The notes: generated from the sequence alone by a model not told the origin. A DNA stretch of 64,000 bases from Streptomyces sp. NBRC 109706 (GCF_000974485.1 NZ_BBOM01000011.1:62001-126000), one strand, 5' to 3'; numbered from the stretch's first letter, positions 41,164-51,600 are shown. Numbers and translations are program-made.

Positions 41164-42284
41164 GCGTCACCGCGCCGGCCGGCTTCACCGCCGGTGGGGT
41201 GGCCGCCGGTCAGGGCGGGGACGGCGCGCCGGATCTGGCGCTGGTGGTCAACGAGGGCCCGGCCCGCGCGGCGGCCGGCGTGTTCACCCGGCATCCCGTC
41301 CAGTCGGCTCCGGTGCTCTGGTCGGCCCAGGTGCTGCGCGGCGGCACGGTCGGCGCCGTGCTGCTCGACGCCGCCAACGCCCATGCCTGCACGGGCCCTT
41401 CCGGCTTCCAGGCCGTGCACGCCATCGTCGAGCGCGCCGCCCGGGCGGCCGGCCGCAACGCCGCCGAGGTGGCCTTCGCCGCCACCGGACGGATCGGCGT
41501 CCCGGCCTCCCTGGAGGTCCTGCTGCCCGCCGTCGACCGCGTCGCCGAGGAGGCCCACGAGTTCGGCGGGGAACGGGCCGCCCAGGCCCTCGCCCCCGCG
41601 CCGGCCCCGCCCGTCACCGCCGCCGTCCGGGGCGACGGCTGGACGGTGGGCGGGATGGTCGCCGCCGCCGGCCCTTACGGTCCCGCGCCGACCACCTCCC
41701 TCGTGGTGCTCACCACCGACGCCGAGCTGCCCGCGCCCGCGCTGGAGCGCGCCCTGCGCCCCGCCGTCGCGGCCGGCTTCGACCGGCTCGGCGCCCGGCC
41801 GGCCGCCGCGCCCGGCGACACCGCCCTGCTGCTGGCCTCGGGCGCCGCCGAACGCGCCCCGGACGAGGCCGAGTTCGCCGACGCGGTGGGCCGGCTCCGC
41901 GCCGAGCTCGCGCGCCGGCTGGTGCGGGGCGCGCCCGGGGCGACCAAGGAGATCAGGATCGAGGTGACCGGCGCCGCCACCGAGGCGGACGCCCTCGCCG
42001 TGGGCCGCGCCGTCGCGGGCGACGCCCCGCTGCGCCACGCCATCCACCGCGAGGACCCCGACTGGGGCCGGATCGTCGCCACCCTCGGCGCCACCGACGC
42101 GGTCTTCGCACCGCACCGCCTGACCGTGACCCTGGGCGGGGTCCGGGTCTGCCACGACGGGGTGGCGGACGTCGGCGCCGCGGTGGACCTGCGGTTCAGG
42201 GAGGTGGCGATCGCCGTAGGGCTGGGCGCGGGAGCGTGCTCGGCCACCGTGTGGACCACCGACCTGCCGGCCGCCGCCGGCTGA
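41160..42284 (+). CDS. argJ: ArgJ-family ornithine acetyltransferase with degenerate catalytic loops
   Basis: ArgJ normally cleaves itself at an Ala-Thr bond and recycles acetyl groups from N-acetylornithine to glutamate. The 374-residue protein aligns along its length and keeps the oxyanion Thr109-Gly110, Thr179 at the nucleophile position and Glu in HREDPDWGR. But the usual KGAGM loop reads VAAAG (Lys lost, Ala168), the Ala before the nucleophile is Thr178, TTDT reads PAPA, STNDT reads APGDT, and the conserved C-terminal ENSAYS is absent. No frameshift is seen. It may be inactive or changed in function; position between argC and argB is normal. Confidence 0.85.
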   Translation: MSVTAPAGFTAGGVAAGQGGDGAPDLALVVNEGPARAAAGVFTRHPVQSAPVLWSAQVLRGGTVGAVLLDAANAHACTGPSGFQAVHAIVERAARAAGRNAAEVAFAATGRIGVPASLEVLLPAVDRVAEEAHEFGGERAAQALAPAPAPPVTAAVRGDGWTVGGMVAAAGPYGPAPTTSLVVLTTDAELPAPALERALRPAVAAGFDRLGARPAAAPGDTALLLASGAAERAPDEAEFADAVGRLRAELARRLVRGAPGATKEIRIEVTGAATEADALAVGRAVAGDAPLRHAIHREDPDWGRIVATLGATDAVFAPHRLTVTLGGVRVCHDGVADVGAAVDLRFREVAIAVGLGAGACSATVWTTDLPAAAG

Positions 42285-42336
42285 GCCCCCGCCCGACCAG
42301 CCCGAACGCACGACCCTCCGGAGCCGAAAGCCTGAG

Positions 42337-43370
<1,034 letters not shown>

Positions 43371-43374
<4 letters not shown>

Positions 43375-44561
43375 GCAACGCGTCGTTGCACGCCAGGTGG
43401 CGGGCCGCGCTGATGGACAACTACGGGCTGCCCCGGGTGCCGCTCACCCATGGCGAGGGCGCGCGGTTCTGGGACGCCGACGGCCGGGAGTACGTCGACT
43501 TCGTCGGCGGTATCGCCGTCAACGCCCTGGGCACCGGCCATCCGGCCGTGGTGGCCGCCGTATCCGAGCAGATCGCCCGGCTCGGCCATGTCTCCAACCT
43601 CTTTGTCGCCGAGCCGACCGTGGCGCTCGCCGAACGGCTGCTGGCGCTGGCCGGCCGGCCGGGGCGGGTCTACTTCTCCAACTCGGGCGCCGAGGCGAAC
43701 GAGGCCGCGTTCAAGCTCGGCCGGCTCACCGGGCGCCCGCACATGGTCGCCACCCGGGGCGCGTTCCACGGCCGCACCGTCGGCGCCCTCGCGCTCACCG
43801 GGCAGCCGGGCAAGCAGGACGGGTTCCACCCGCTGCCGGGCGAGGTCACCCATGTGCCGTTCGGCGACGTCGAGGCGTTGCGCGCCGCCGTCACCACCGA
43901 GACCGCGCTGCTGATCGTCGAGCCCATCCAGGGCGAGAACGGCGTGGTGGTGCCCCCCGAGGGCTATCTGGCGGCGGCGCGGGAGATCACCAGGGCCACC
44001 GGAACGCTGCTGGTGCTGGACGAGGTGCAGACCGGGATCGGCCGGACGGGGCACTGGTTCGCCGGCCAGGCGCAGGGCGTGGAGCCCGATGTGATCACCC
44101 TGGCCAAGGGGTTGGGCGGCGGACTGCCCATCGGCGCCACGCTCGCCTTCGGCGAGGCGGCCGAGCTGTTCACGCCCGGCCGGCACGGCTCCACCTTCGG
44201 CGGCAACCCGGTCTCCTGCGCGGCGGCCCTCGCCGTGCTGGACACCATCGAGAACGAGGAACTGCTCCAGCGGGTCAAGGAACGGGGCGAGCGGCTGCGC
44301 GCCGGGATCGAACGGCTGGGACACCCGTTGGTCCGGGGGGTCAGGGGCGCCGGCCTGCTGGTCGGTATCGTGCTCACCGAACCCGTGGCCGCGCGGGTGC
44401 AGCGATCGGCCCAGGAGGCCGGGCTGTTGGTGAACGCGGCCGTCCCCGACGTGGTGCGGCTGGCCCCGCCCCTGATCATCGGCGAAGCGGAGGTCGACAC
44501 CCTCCTCGCCGCGCTGCCCGGGGTGTTGGACGCCGCGCGCGCCGAAGCGGCGGGCGGATGA
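43371..44561 (+). CDS. argD: Acetylornithine aminotransferase
   Basis: ArgD makes N-acetylornithine from the semialdehyde with glutamate as donor, using PLP. The 396-residue class III aminotransferase shows VDFVGGIAVNALGTGHP, YFSNSGAEANEAAFKL (phosphate loop), GAFHGRT, the PLP-aspartate in LVLDEVQTGIGRTG, and the Schiff-base lysine in TLAKGLGGGLPIGA. Coupled to argB by a 4-bp overlap; argR follows 16 bp later. All catalytic residues are present. Confidence 0.96.
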
Positions 44562-44577
44562 CGACCGGAGAGGGAGC

Positions 44578-45135
44578 ATGACGGACCCCGAGCGACCCAG
44601 AGGCGGCCAGACGGGCGGCCCCGCCGTGCCCCAGACGCGCACGGCCAGGCACCGCAGGATCGTGGAGATCCTCAACCACGGTCCGGTGCGCTCCCAGAGC
44701 CAGCTCGCCAAGCTCCTCGCCGACGACGGGCTGAGCGTCACCCAGGCGACGCTCAGCCGGGATCTGGACGAGCTGGGGGCGGTCAAGATCCGGGGCACCA
44801 GCGGGGAGTTGATCTACGCGGTGCCCAGCGAGGGCGGCTTCCGCACCCCACGGGCGCCGCTGGGCGAATCGGCCAAGGAGGAGCGGATGGCCAGGCTCGC
44901 CGGCGAACTGCTGATCGCCGCCGAGGCGTCGGCCAACCTGGTGGTGCTGCGCACGCCGCCCGGCGCGGCGCAGTTCCTCGCCTCCGCCATCGACCAGGCC
45001 GAGGTGCACGACATCCTGGGCACCATCGCCGGCGACGACACGGTGCTGCTGATCAGCCGGGCTCCCGACGGCGGCCAGTCCCTGGCCGACCATCTGCTGC
45101 GGCTGGCGCAGCGGGAGCCGGGCCAGGGCCAGTAG
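44578..45135 (+). CDS. argR: Arginine repressor ArgR
   Basis: A 185-residue hexameric repressor that binds ARG boxes when arginine is present. The N-terminal winged helix-turn-helix is RHRRIVEILNHGPVRSQSQLAKLLADDGLSVTQATLSRDLDELGAVKI, and the C-terminal oligomerisation and arginine-binding domain has VLRTPPGAAQFLASAIDQAE and DILGTIAGDDTVLLI with the conserved Asp-Asp. The N-terminus has 20 extra residues. It is the last gene of the argCJBDR unit and probably controls argC and argG promoters. Confidence 0.95.
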   Translation: MTDPERPRGGQTGGPAVPQTRTARHRRIVEILNHGPVRSQSQLAKLLADDGLSVTQATLSRDLDELGAVKIRGTSGELIYAVPSEGGFRTPRAPLGESAKEERMARLAGELLIAAEASANLVVLRTPPGAAQFLASAIDQAEVHDILGTIAGDDTVLLISRAPDGGQSLADHLLRLAQREPGQGQ

Positions 45136-45174
45136 CCGCCGGGCCACCGGGCCGCCGGGCGGGGTCCCGGCGGC
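45135..45174. terminator. Hairpin between convergent argR and polyprenyl synthase genes
   Basis: 9-bp arms 45135-45143 and 45166-45174 are perfectly complementary with a 22-nt loop that can pair partly with itself. It sits between two convergent stops and can serve both strands. Confidence 0.5.
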
Positions 45175-45182
45175 GGTTCGGC

Positions 45183-46238
45183 TCAGTGGTCCCGCTGGCC
45201 CACCAGGCGCAGCAGCGCGGTAAGCCGCTCCGCCGCCTCCTTGGCGACATCGGCCGTGGCCAACGCGCCCTCGGCCAGGGCCAGCTGGTCGGCGACGGCG
45301 TGTTCGGCCCACTCCCGGCCGCCGGCCTCGACCACCAGATCGGCCAGCACCGACGGCGGGGTCGCTCCCTCGTCCGACTCCGGATCGTCCTCGGCGTACA
45401 GCTCGGCCAGCCGGCGCCCCGCCGGGGTGCCGGAGTCGAGCGCGGCGACCACGGGCAGTGACTTCTTCCGGCTGGCCAGATCGGCCCCCGCCGGCTTGCC
45501 GGTGACCGCCGGATCGCCCCAGATGCCGAGCAGATCGTCCGTCAACTGGAAGAGCACACCGAGGTGATGGCCGAACCGGCGCAGCGCCTCCGTCTGCGCC
45601 TGGTCGCCGCCGCCCCAGAGCGCGCCGAGGGCGCAGGCGCAGGCCAGCAGCGAGGCCGTCTTCCGCTCGGCCATCAGCAGGCATTCGCCCAGCGCGACCC
45701 GGGAGCGCTCCTCGAAGTGCAGATCGGTCTGCTCGCCCTCGATCAGCTGGGTGGTCGACTCGCTCAGCCAGCGCAGCCCGGTCAGCGTCCTGGGCAGCGC
45801 GTCCTCCTCGGACAGGACCCGGCAGGCGTGGATCAACAGCGCGTCCCCGGCCAGCAGCGCGGACGAGGAGCCGAAGACCGTCCACGCGGTGGCCCGGTGC
45901 CTGCGGGTGGTGTCGCCGTCCAGGATGTCGTCGTGCAGCAGCGAGAAGTTGTGCACCAACTCGACGGCCACCGCCGGGCCCAGCGCCTCATCGGCCGAGC
46001 CGCCCACCGCCTCGGCGCAGCTGAACACCAGCGCGGGCCGCAGCGCCTTTCCTGTGGGGGCGCTGTCCGGGCGGCCGGCGCTGTCGGTCCATCCGAAGTG
46101 GTAGGACGCCACCCGCGCCACGGGCGGCGGCAGCCGGTGCACCCAGGTACGGAGGGCCGGATCGAGCAGCACCCGGGCCCGGTGCAGCACCTCCTTGGCG
46201 GCCTGCTGCCCGTCCTTCGTGGGGGGATGGGTGGTCAT
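45183..46238 (-). CDS. Polyprenyl diphosphate synthase (trans-isoprenyl family)
   Basis: A 351-residue chain-elongating prenyltransferase. Both aspartate-rich motifs are intact: the first LLHDDILDGDTTRRHR (DDxxD, then the RR pair) and the second QLTDDLLGIWGD (DDxxD-like with an extended loop). ALRPALVFSCAEAVGG and GEQTDLHFEE also match the family. Product chain length (geranylgeranyl, farnesyl or longer) depends on residues before the first motif and cannot be fixed by eye. ATG 46238 follows GAGGGAG by 7 bp. It lies between argR and argG on the opposite strand and is not linked to arginine synthesis. Confidence 0.88.
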   Translation of the reverse strand: MTTHPPTKDGQQAAKEVLHRARVLLDPALRTWVHRLPPPVARVASYHFGWTDSAGRPDSAPTGKALRPALVFSCAEAVGGSADEALGPAVAVELVHNFSLLHDDILDGDTTRRHRATAWTVFGSSSALLAGDALLIHACRVLSEEDALPRTLTGLRWLSESTTQLIEGEQTDLHFEERSRVALGECLLMAERKTASLLACACALGALWGGGDQAQTEALRRFGHHLGVLFQLTDDLLGIWGDPAVTGKPAGADLASRKKSLPVVAALDSGTPAGRRLAELYAEDDPESDEGATPPSVLADLVVEAGGREWAEHAVADQLALAEGALATADVAKEAAERLTALLRLVGQRDH

Positions 46239-46744
46239 CACGGGACTCCCTCGCAACGCGCCGGTTCAGGGACAACGCGTCCCAGCTTGACCGTCGCCGG
46301 GGAGCACCGGAACGGCGCGGACGCGCCGGTTGCCCCGGCCGCGCGCCGGTCCCGACCGCGCACCCGGCCGGCTGACCAGGGGTTCCCCGAACGGCCCCGC
46401 CTTGACGCACGGGACGGATGGGGCGTGGGGATATACCCGTGTGGGTTACCCCCGGGCCGCCCGCCGCTCCTCGGCGAGGACCGTCCACCGGCCCCAAGTC
46501 ATCGGGCCCGCCCGCCATTTCGACGATGCCGCGCACCGTTCCCCCGGGTCGGGTGCGCGGCCGCCCCGCGGCCGTGGAGCCGGCCGGGTTGACGGCGCCG
46601 CCCCGCCCCTCGGACCGCACCATACGGTGCCGGCCGGGGTCGCTGACCAGGGCGTTTGACGAACCATACGGAGCGCCGCATACTTATTCCAAGCTCAGCA
46701 TGGGCACCCCAGCTACCAGCATCGCCCGCACCAAAGGAGACACC
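46239..46744. other. Intergenic region between the polyprenyl synthase and argG
   Basis: About 500 bp without a supportable gene. It holds the argG promoter near its right end and a small palindrome GCACC-ATAC-GGTGC (46617-46630). Open frames here are shadows. No riboswitch or RNA is recognised. Confidence 0.6.
46656..46684 (+). promoter_or_regulatory. Promoter of argGH
   Basis: TTGACG (46656-46661) and CATACT (46679-46684) are 17 bp apart, close to housekeeping consensus, about 60 bp before argG. GCATACTTATTCC across the -10 may contain an ArgR half-site; that part is tentative. Confidence 0.65.
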
Positions 46745-47941
46745 GTGACCCAGCGCGTCGTACTCGCCTACTCCGGTGGACTGGACACCTCGGTCTGCAT
46801 CGGCTGGATCGCCGAGGCCACCGGGGCCGAGGTCGTCGCCGTCGCCGTGGACGTCGGCCAGGGCGGCGAGAGCCTGGACGTCATCCGCAAGCGCGCGCTG
46901 GCCTGCGGTGCGGTCGAGGCCGAGGTGGTCGACGCCAAGGACGAGTTCGCCGAGGAGTACTGCCTGCCGGCGATCAAGGCCAACGCGCTCTACATGGACC
47001 GCTACCCGCTGGTGTCCGCGCTCTCCCGCCCGGTGATCGTCAAGCATCTGGTGGCCGCCGCCCGCAAGCACGGCGCCGACACCGTCGCCCACGGCTGCAC
47101 CGGCAAGGGCAACGACCAGGTCAGGTTCGAGGCCGGCATCGCCTCCCTGGCCCCCGACCTGAAGTGCATCGCCCCGGTCCGGGACTACGCGATGACCAGG
47201 GACAAGGCCATCGCCTTCGCCGAGGAGAACGGCCTGCCGATCGCCACCTCCAAGAAGTCCCCGTACTCCATCGACGCCAACGTCTTCGGCCGCGCCGTGG
47301 AGACGGGCTTCCTGGAGGACATCTGGAACGCGCCGATCGAGGACATCTACGAGTACACCCAGAACCCGGCCGACCCGCGCGACGCCGACGAGGTCGTGAT
47401 CACCTTCGACGCGGGCGTCCCCGTCGCCGTCGACGGCCGCCCCGTCACCGTGCTCCAGGCCATCAAGGAGCTGAACGAGCGGGCCGGCGCCCAGGGCGTG
47501 GGCCGGATCGACATGGTCGAGGACCGGCTGGTGGGCATCAAGTCCCGCGAGGTGTACGAGTCCCCGGGCGGCATCGCGCTGATCGCCGCGCACCAGGAGC
47601 TGGAGAACGTCACGGTCGAGCGCGAGCTGGCCCGCTACAAGCGGCAGGTCGAGCAGCGGTGGAGCGAACTGGTCTACGACGGCCTGTGGTTCTCCCCGCT
47701 CAAGCGGGCCCTCGACGGCTTCGTCGAGGCGGCCAACCAGCATGTCAGCGGCGACATCCGGATGACCCTGCACGGCGGCCGGGCCGTCGTCACCGGTCGG
47801 CGCTCCGACCAGTCGCTCTACGACTTCAACCTCGCCACCTACGACACCGGCGACTCCTTCGACCAGTCGCTGGCCAAGGGCTTCATCGACATCTTCTCGC
47901 TCTCCGCGAAGATCGCGGCCAAGCGGGACGTTGCCCCGTGA
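46745..47941 (+). CDS. argG: Argininosuccinate synthase
   Basis: ArgG joins citrulline and aspartate with ATP. The 398-residue protein begins TQRVVLAYSGGLDTSVCIGW, with the PP-loop SGGLDTS, followed by AHGCTGKGNDQVRFE, KKSPYSIDANVFGRAVE and the C-terminal KGFIDIFSLSAKIAAK. GTG 46745 follows AAAGGAGA. The frame is open upstream to 46418, but without similarity. Its stop overlaps the argH start by 4 bp. Confidence 0.97.
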   Translation: MTQRVVLAYSGGLDTSVCIGWIAEATGAEVVAVAVDVGQGGESLDVIRKRALACGAVEAEVVDAKDEFAEEYCLPAIKANALYMDRYPLVSALSRPVIVKHLVAAARKHGADTVAHGCTGKGNDQVRFEAGIASLAPDLKCIAPVRDYAMTRDKAIAFAEENGLPIATSKKSPYSIDANVFGRAVETGFLEDIWNAPIEDIYEYTQNPADPRDADEVVITFDAGVPVAVDGRPVTVLQAIKELNERAGAQGVGRIDMVEDRLVGIKSREVYESPGGIALIAAHQELENVTVERELARYKRQVEQRWSELVYDGLWFSPLKRALDGFVEAANQHVSGDIRMTLHGGRAVVTGRRSDQSLYDFNLATYDTGDSFDQSLAKGFIDIFSLSAKIAAKRDVAP

Positions 47942-49386
47942 ACCAGCCCACCGAGCACCACGAGCCCGACGTACGGCTCTGGGGCGGCCGGTTCGCGCAC
48001 GGCCCCGCCGAGGCCCTGGAGCGGCTGAGCGCGTCCGTGCACTTCGACTGGCGGCTCGCCCCCTACGACATCGCCGGCTCCCGGGCCCACGCCCGGGTGC
48101 TGCACCGCGCCGGGCTGCTCGACGAGCGGGAGCTGACCGCGATGCTCGCCGGCCTCGACCGGCTCGCCGCCGATGTCGCGGACGGCTCGTTCACCGGCAC
48201 CATTGCCGACGAGGACGTGCACACCGCCCTGGAACGAGGGCTGCTGGAACGGCTGGGGCCCGACCTCGGCGGCAAGCTGCGCGCCGGCCGGTCCCGCAAC
48301 GACCAGGTGGCCACCCTCTTCCGGATGTACCTGCGCGACCACGCGCGGATCATCGGCGAGCTGCTGGCCGACCTCCAGGAGACGCTGATCGGCCTGGCCG
48401 AGGCCCATCCGTCCGCCGCCATGCCGGGCCGCACCCACTTCCAGCACGCCCAGCCGGTGCTCTTCGCGCACCATGTGCTGGCCCATGTCCAGGCCCTGGC
48501 GCGGGACGCCGAGCGGCTGCGCCAGTGGGACGCGCGGACGGCCGTCTCGCCCTACGGCTCGGGCGCGCTGGCCGGCTCCTCCCTCGGCCTCGACCCGGAG
48601 GCCGTCGCCGCCGACCTCGGCTTCGAGGGCGGCTCGGGCGGGAACTCCATCGACGCGACGGCCGCCAGGGACTTCGCCGCCGAGTTCGCCTTTGTCACCG
48701 CGATGCTGGGCGTCAACCTCTCCCGGATCGCCGAGGAGGTGATCGTCTGGAACACCAAGGAGTTCTCCTTCGTCACCCTGCACGACGCCTTCTCCACCGG
48801 CAGCTCGATCATGCCGCAGAAGAAGAACCCGGACATCGCCGAGCTGGCCAGGGGCAAGTCGGGGCGGCTGATCGGCAACCTGACGGGGCTGCTCGCCACC
48901 CTCAAGGCCCTCCCGCTCGCCTACAACCGCGACCTCCAGGAGGACAAGGAGCCGGTCTTCGACTCCTGCGACCAGCTGGAGATCCTGCTGCCCGCCTTCA
49001 CCGGCATGCTGGCCACCCTCACCGTCAACGAGGAGCGGATGGCCGAGCTGGCGCCCGCCGGCTTCTCGCTGGCCACCGACATCGCCGAATGGCTGGTCAA
49101 GCGCGGCGTCCCGTTCCGGGTCGCGCACGAGGTCGCGGGGGAGTGCGTCAAGGTCTGCGAGGCCCAGGGCATCGAGCTCGACCAGCTGACGGACGAACAG
49201 TTCGCCGCCATCTCCCCCCAGCTCACCCCCGAGGTCCGCGAGGTGCTGACCGTCGAGGGCGCGCTGGCCGCCCGGTCCGCCAGGGGCGGCACGGCGCCCA
49301 CCGCCGTCGCCCAGCAACTCACCGAGCTGAAGGCGGAGTTGGGCCAGCAGCGGGAGTGGATCGCGGCCCGGGGGCCGCTGGTCTGA
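47938..49386 (+). CDS. argH: Argininosuccinate lyase
   Basis: ArgH releases arginine and fumarate. The 482-residue protein of the fumarase/aspartase superfamily has RLWGGRFAHGPAEALERL near the start, DEDVHTALER, LRAGRSRNDQVATLFRM, MPGRTHFQHAQPVLFAHH and the signature GSSIMPQKKNPDIAEL containing the catalytic serine. GTG start, translationally coupled to argG (GTGA). A long hairpin follows. Confidence 0.97.
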   Translation: MNQPTEHHEPDVRLWGGRFAHGPAEALERLSASVHFDWRLAPYDIAGSRAHARVLHRAGLLDERELTAMLAGLDRLAADVADGSFTGTIADEDVHTALERGLLERLGPDLGGKLRAGRSRNDQVATLFRMYLRDHARIIGELLADLQETLIGLAEAHPSAAMPGRTHFQHAQPVLFAHHVLAHVQALARDAERLRQWDARTAVSPYGSGALAGSSLGLDPEAVAADLGFEGGSGGNSIDATAARDFAAEFAFVTAMLGVNLSRIAEEVIVWNTKEFSFVTLHDAFSTGSSIMPQKKNPDIAELARGKSGRLIGNLTGLLATLKALPLAYNRDLQEDKEPVFDSCDQLEILLPAFTGMLATLTVNEERMAELAPAGFSLATDIAEWLVKRGVPFRVAHEVAGECVKVCEAQGIELDQLTDEQFAAISPQLTPEVREVLTVEGALAARSARGGTAPTAVAQQLTELKAELGQQREWIAARGPLV

Positions 49387-49408
49387 GCCCGGCGAGCCGA
49401 CCGAGCAC

Positions 49409-49446
49409 GCCCGCTCCCGCGCCGCCGCGCGGGAGCGGGCGTTTCC
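49409..49446 (+). terminator. Terminator of argGH
   Basis: A 13-bp perfect stem (49409-49421 with 49428-49440), loop of 6 nt, then GTTTCC, 23 bp after the argH stop. Confidence 0.8.
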
Positions 49447-49487
49447 GTTCAGCCGGCCCGTTCACCCACTCCGTTCGCCCGGCCCGT

Positions 49488-50492
49488 TCACTCGCCCGGG
49501 TAGCGCAACCCGATCTCCCGCCGCGCGGCGTCCAGCGTCCGCATCACGGCGAGGGTCCCGTCCAGGGGCACCAGCGGCGACTCCGTCTCACCGGCCCGCA
49601 GCGCGCGCCCCACCTCGGACGCCTCGTGGATGAACGAGTTCGAAGGACCCGGCACCGAGAACTCCTCCGGCTCCGCGCCAGCCCGGTGCAGCACGAACCG
49701 CTCCGGATGGAAGAAGCCGCGCGGGAACTCGATCCGCCCCAGCGACCCCGTCACCACCGCCGTCCGCGCCGTGTCCGCGACCAGGGAACACGTCAACGCG
49801 GCCACCGCGCCCGACGCGTAGCCGAGCAGCAGCCCGGTGTTCTCGTCCACGCCACCCGACAGCCGGGCCCAGGCCCGCACCTCGTCCGGCTCGCCCAGCA
49901 GCAGCTGGGCGAACGCCACCGGGTAGACCCCCAGGTCCAGCAGCGCGCCGCCGCCGAGCAGCGGATCCCGCAGCCGGTGCGTGGCATCCATCGGCGCCTC
50001 GATCCCGAAGTCGGCGTGCACCGCCAGCACCTCGCCGATCGCGCCGTCGGCGACCAGCTCGGCCATCCGCCTGACCACCGGATTGCAGTAGGTCCACATG
50101 GCCTCCATCAGGAAGACCCGCCGCTCGCGCGCCAGCCCCACCAACTCCTCGGCCTGCGCCGCGTTCAACGTGAACGGCTTCTCGCACAGCACCGGGGTGC
50201 CCGCCTCAAGACACAGCCGCACCGGCTCCTGGTGCGCGCTGTGCGGGGTGGCCACATAGACCACGTCCACGTCCGGATCGCCGGCCAGCGACGCCCAGTC
50301 GCCATGGGCGCGCGGGATCCCGTACCGCTGCGCGAAGCCCTCCGCCGAGGCGAGCGAACGCGAACCGACGGCCACCACCTCGGCGTCCGGCAGCTCGGCC
50401 AGGTCCTCGACGAACTTCCCCGCGATTCCCCCCGTCGCCAAGATGCCCCAGCGCACCGGGCGTTCGCCCGGTCCCTTGCCCTCGTCAGCCAT
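49488..50492 (-). CDS. Gfo/Idh/MocA-family oxidoreductase
   Basis: A 334-residue NAD(P)-dependent dehydrogenase of the glucose-fructose-oxidoreductase/inositol-dehydrogenase family. The Rossmann domain has WGILATGGIAGKFVEDLAELP and VVAVGSRSLASAEGFAQRYG; the sugar-family signature VLCEKPFTLNAAQAEELV (EKP) is present, and the C-terminal domain has GGALLDLGVYPVAFAQLLLGEPDEV (GxxxDxxxY). The substrate is a sugar or cyclitol derivative, not specified. GAGGGAGCG lies before the ATG, and a palindrome typical of LacI-family operators lies 21 bp upstream. Confidence 0.88.
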   Translation of the reverse strand: MADEGKGPGERPVRWGILATGGIAGKFVEDLAELPDAEVVAVGSRSLASAEGFAQRYGIPRAHGDWASLAGDPDVDVVYVATPHSAHQEPVRLCLEAGTPVLCEKPFTLNAAQAEELVGLARERRVFLMEAMWTYCNPVVRRMAELVADGAIGEVLAVHADFGIEAPMDATHRLRDPLLGGGALLDLGVYPVAFAQLLLGEPDEVRAWARLSGGVDENTGLLLGYASGAVAALTCSLVADTARTAVVTGSLGRIEFPRGFFHPERFVLHRAGAEPEEFSVPGPSNSFIHEASEVGRALRAGETESPLVPLDGTLAVMRTLDAARREIGLRYPGE

Positions 50493-50512
50493 ATCGCTCC
50501 CTCAAGTGCGGT

Positions 50513-50528
50513 GATTAACCGGTTCATC
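50513..50528. promoter_or_regulatory. LacI-type palindrome between oxidoreductase and aldo/keto reductase genes
   Basis: GATTAACCGGTTCATC contains the perfect core AACCGGTT with a central CG, the typical form of LacI/PurR-family operators. It lies in the divergent gap, 21 bp from the Gfo/Idh start and about 100 bp from the aldo/keto reductase. No LacI gene is in the neighbourhood. Confidence 0.4.
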
Positions 50529-50625
50529 GTAATCAGCGGTGGCGCCGTCACCCCGGCGGCGGCACGCTCCTACCGGTACGGTGTGCACCTGATTCCGGCG
50601 ACCGAAGGGTGTGAAAGGTACCGCC

Positions 50626-51600
50626 ATGGCGTTCACCCGCTACGATCCCGAGGCCACCCCCACCGCGCGCATCGGCCTCGGCCTGGCCGCCGTGGGACGC
50701 CCCGGCTACCTCACCCTCGGCCGCACCCGCGACCTGCCCGCCGACCGCACCGTCGAGGCGCTGCGGGAACGCACCCACCACCTGCTGGACGCCGCCTACG
50801 CCCAGGGCGTCCGCTACCTGGACGCGGCCCGCTCCTACGGCCGAGCGGAGGAGTTCCTGGCCGACTGGCTGGCCAACCGCGCGGAGGCGGCCAAGGACCT
50901 GGTGGTGGGCAGCAAATGGGGCTACACCTACACCGCCGACTGGCGGACCGAGGCCGACACCCACGAGACCAAGGACCACGGCGCCGCCACCCTCGACCGT
51001 CAACTCGGCGAATCCACCGCCCTGCTCGGCCGCCGCCTCGACCTCTACCAGGTCCACTCCGTGACCCCCGGCAGCCCCGCCCTCGGCGATCCGGCGGTGC
51101 TCGCCCGCCTCGCCCGCCTCGTCGAGGACGGCGTGACGGTCGGCCTCTCCACCAGCGGCCCCGACCAGGCCGAGGCGATCCGCGCCGCGCTCGACGTCAC
51201 GGTGGGCGGCCGGCCGCTGTACTCCACGGTCCAGGCCACGTTCAACCTGCTGGAGCCGTCGGCCGGCCCCGCCCTGGCCGAGGCGCACGCGGCGGGGCGC
51301 ACGGTGCTCGTCAAGGAGGCCCTGGCCAACGGGCGCCTCGCCGGCGAGGCCGCGCCCCCCGAACTCCGCCGCCTCGCGCAGGACAGCGGCACCACGCCGG
51401 ACGCGGTGGCGCTGGCCGCGGTGCTGGCCCAGCCCTGGGCCGGCCTGGTCCTCTCCGGCGCTGCGACGGTCGGTCAGCTGACCGAGAACGTGACGGCGGC
51501 CACGCTCAGCCTCGACCCCGCCCGCCTCGCCTCCCTGGCCCGCCTCGTAGAACCCCCCACCACCTACTGGCGCACCCGCTCCGCCCTCCCCTGGAACTAA
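50626..51600 (+). CDS. Aldo/keto reductase
   Basis: A 324-residue (beta/alpha)8 aldo/keto reductase using NADPH. The catalytic tetrad is visible: Asp and Tyr in YLDAARSYGRAEEFL, Lys in VVGSKWGYTY and His in LYQVHS. The NADPH-binding end is VLSGAATVGQLTEN. The protein resembles the group of bacterial reductases with an extended N-terminus. ATG 50626 follows GAAAGG; the frame starts at 50611. The 140-bp repeat array begins about 0.3 kb downstream. Confidence 0.88.
   Translation: MAFTRYDPEATPTARIGLGLAAVGRPGYLTLGRTRDLPADRTVEALRERTHHLLDAAYAQGVRYLDAARSYGRAEEFLADWLANRAEAAKDLVVGSKWGYTYTADWRTEADTHETKDHGAATLDRQLGESTALLGRRLDLYQVHSVTPGSPALGDPAVLARLARLVEDGVTVGLSTSGPDQAEAIRAALDVTVGGRPLYSTVQATFNLLEPSAGPALAEAHAAGRTVLVKEALANGRLAGEAAPPELRRLAQDSGTTPDAVALAAVLAQPWAGLVLSGAATVGQLTENVTAATLSLDPARLASLARLVEPPTTYWRTRSALPWN

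Noticed and set aside
46402..46437. TTGACG and TATACC as a second promoter before argG
   Set aside because: The spacing is 24 bp, too long; the TTGACG-17-CATACT pair closer to argG is better.
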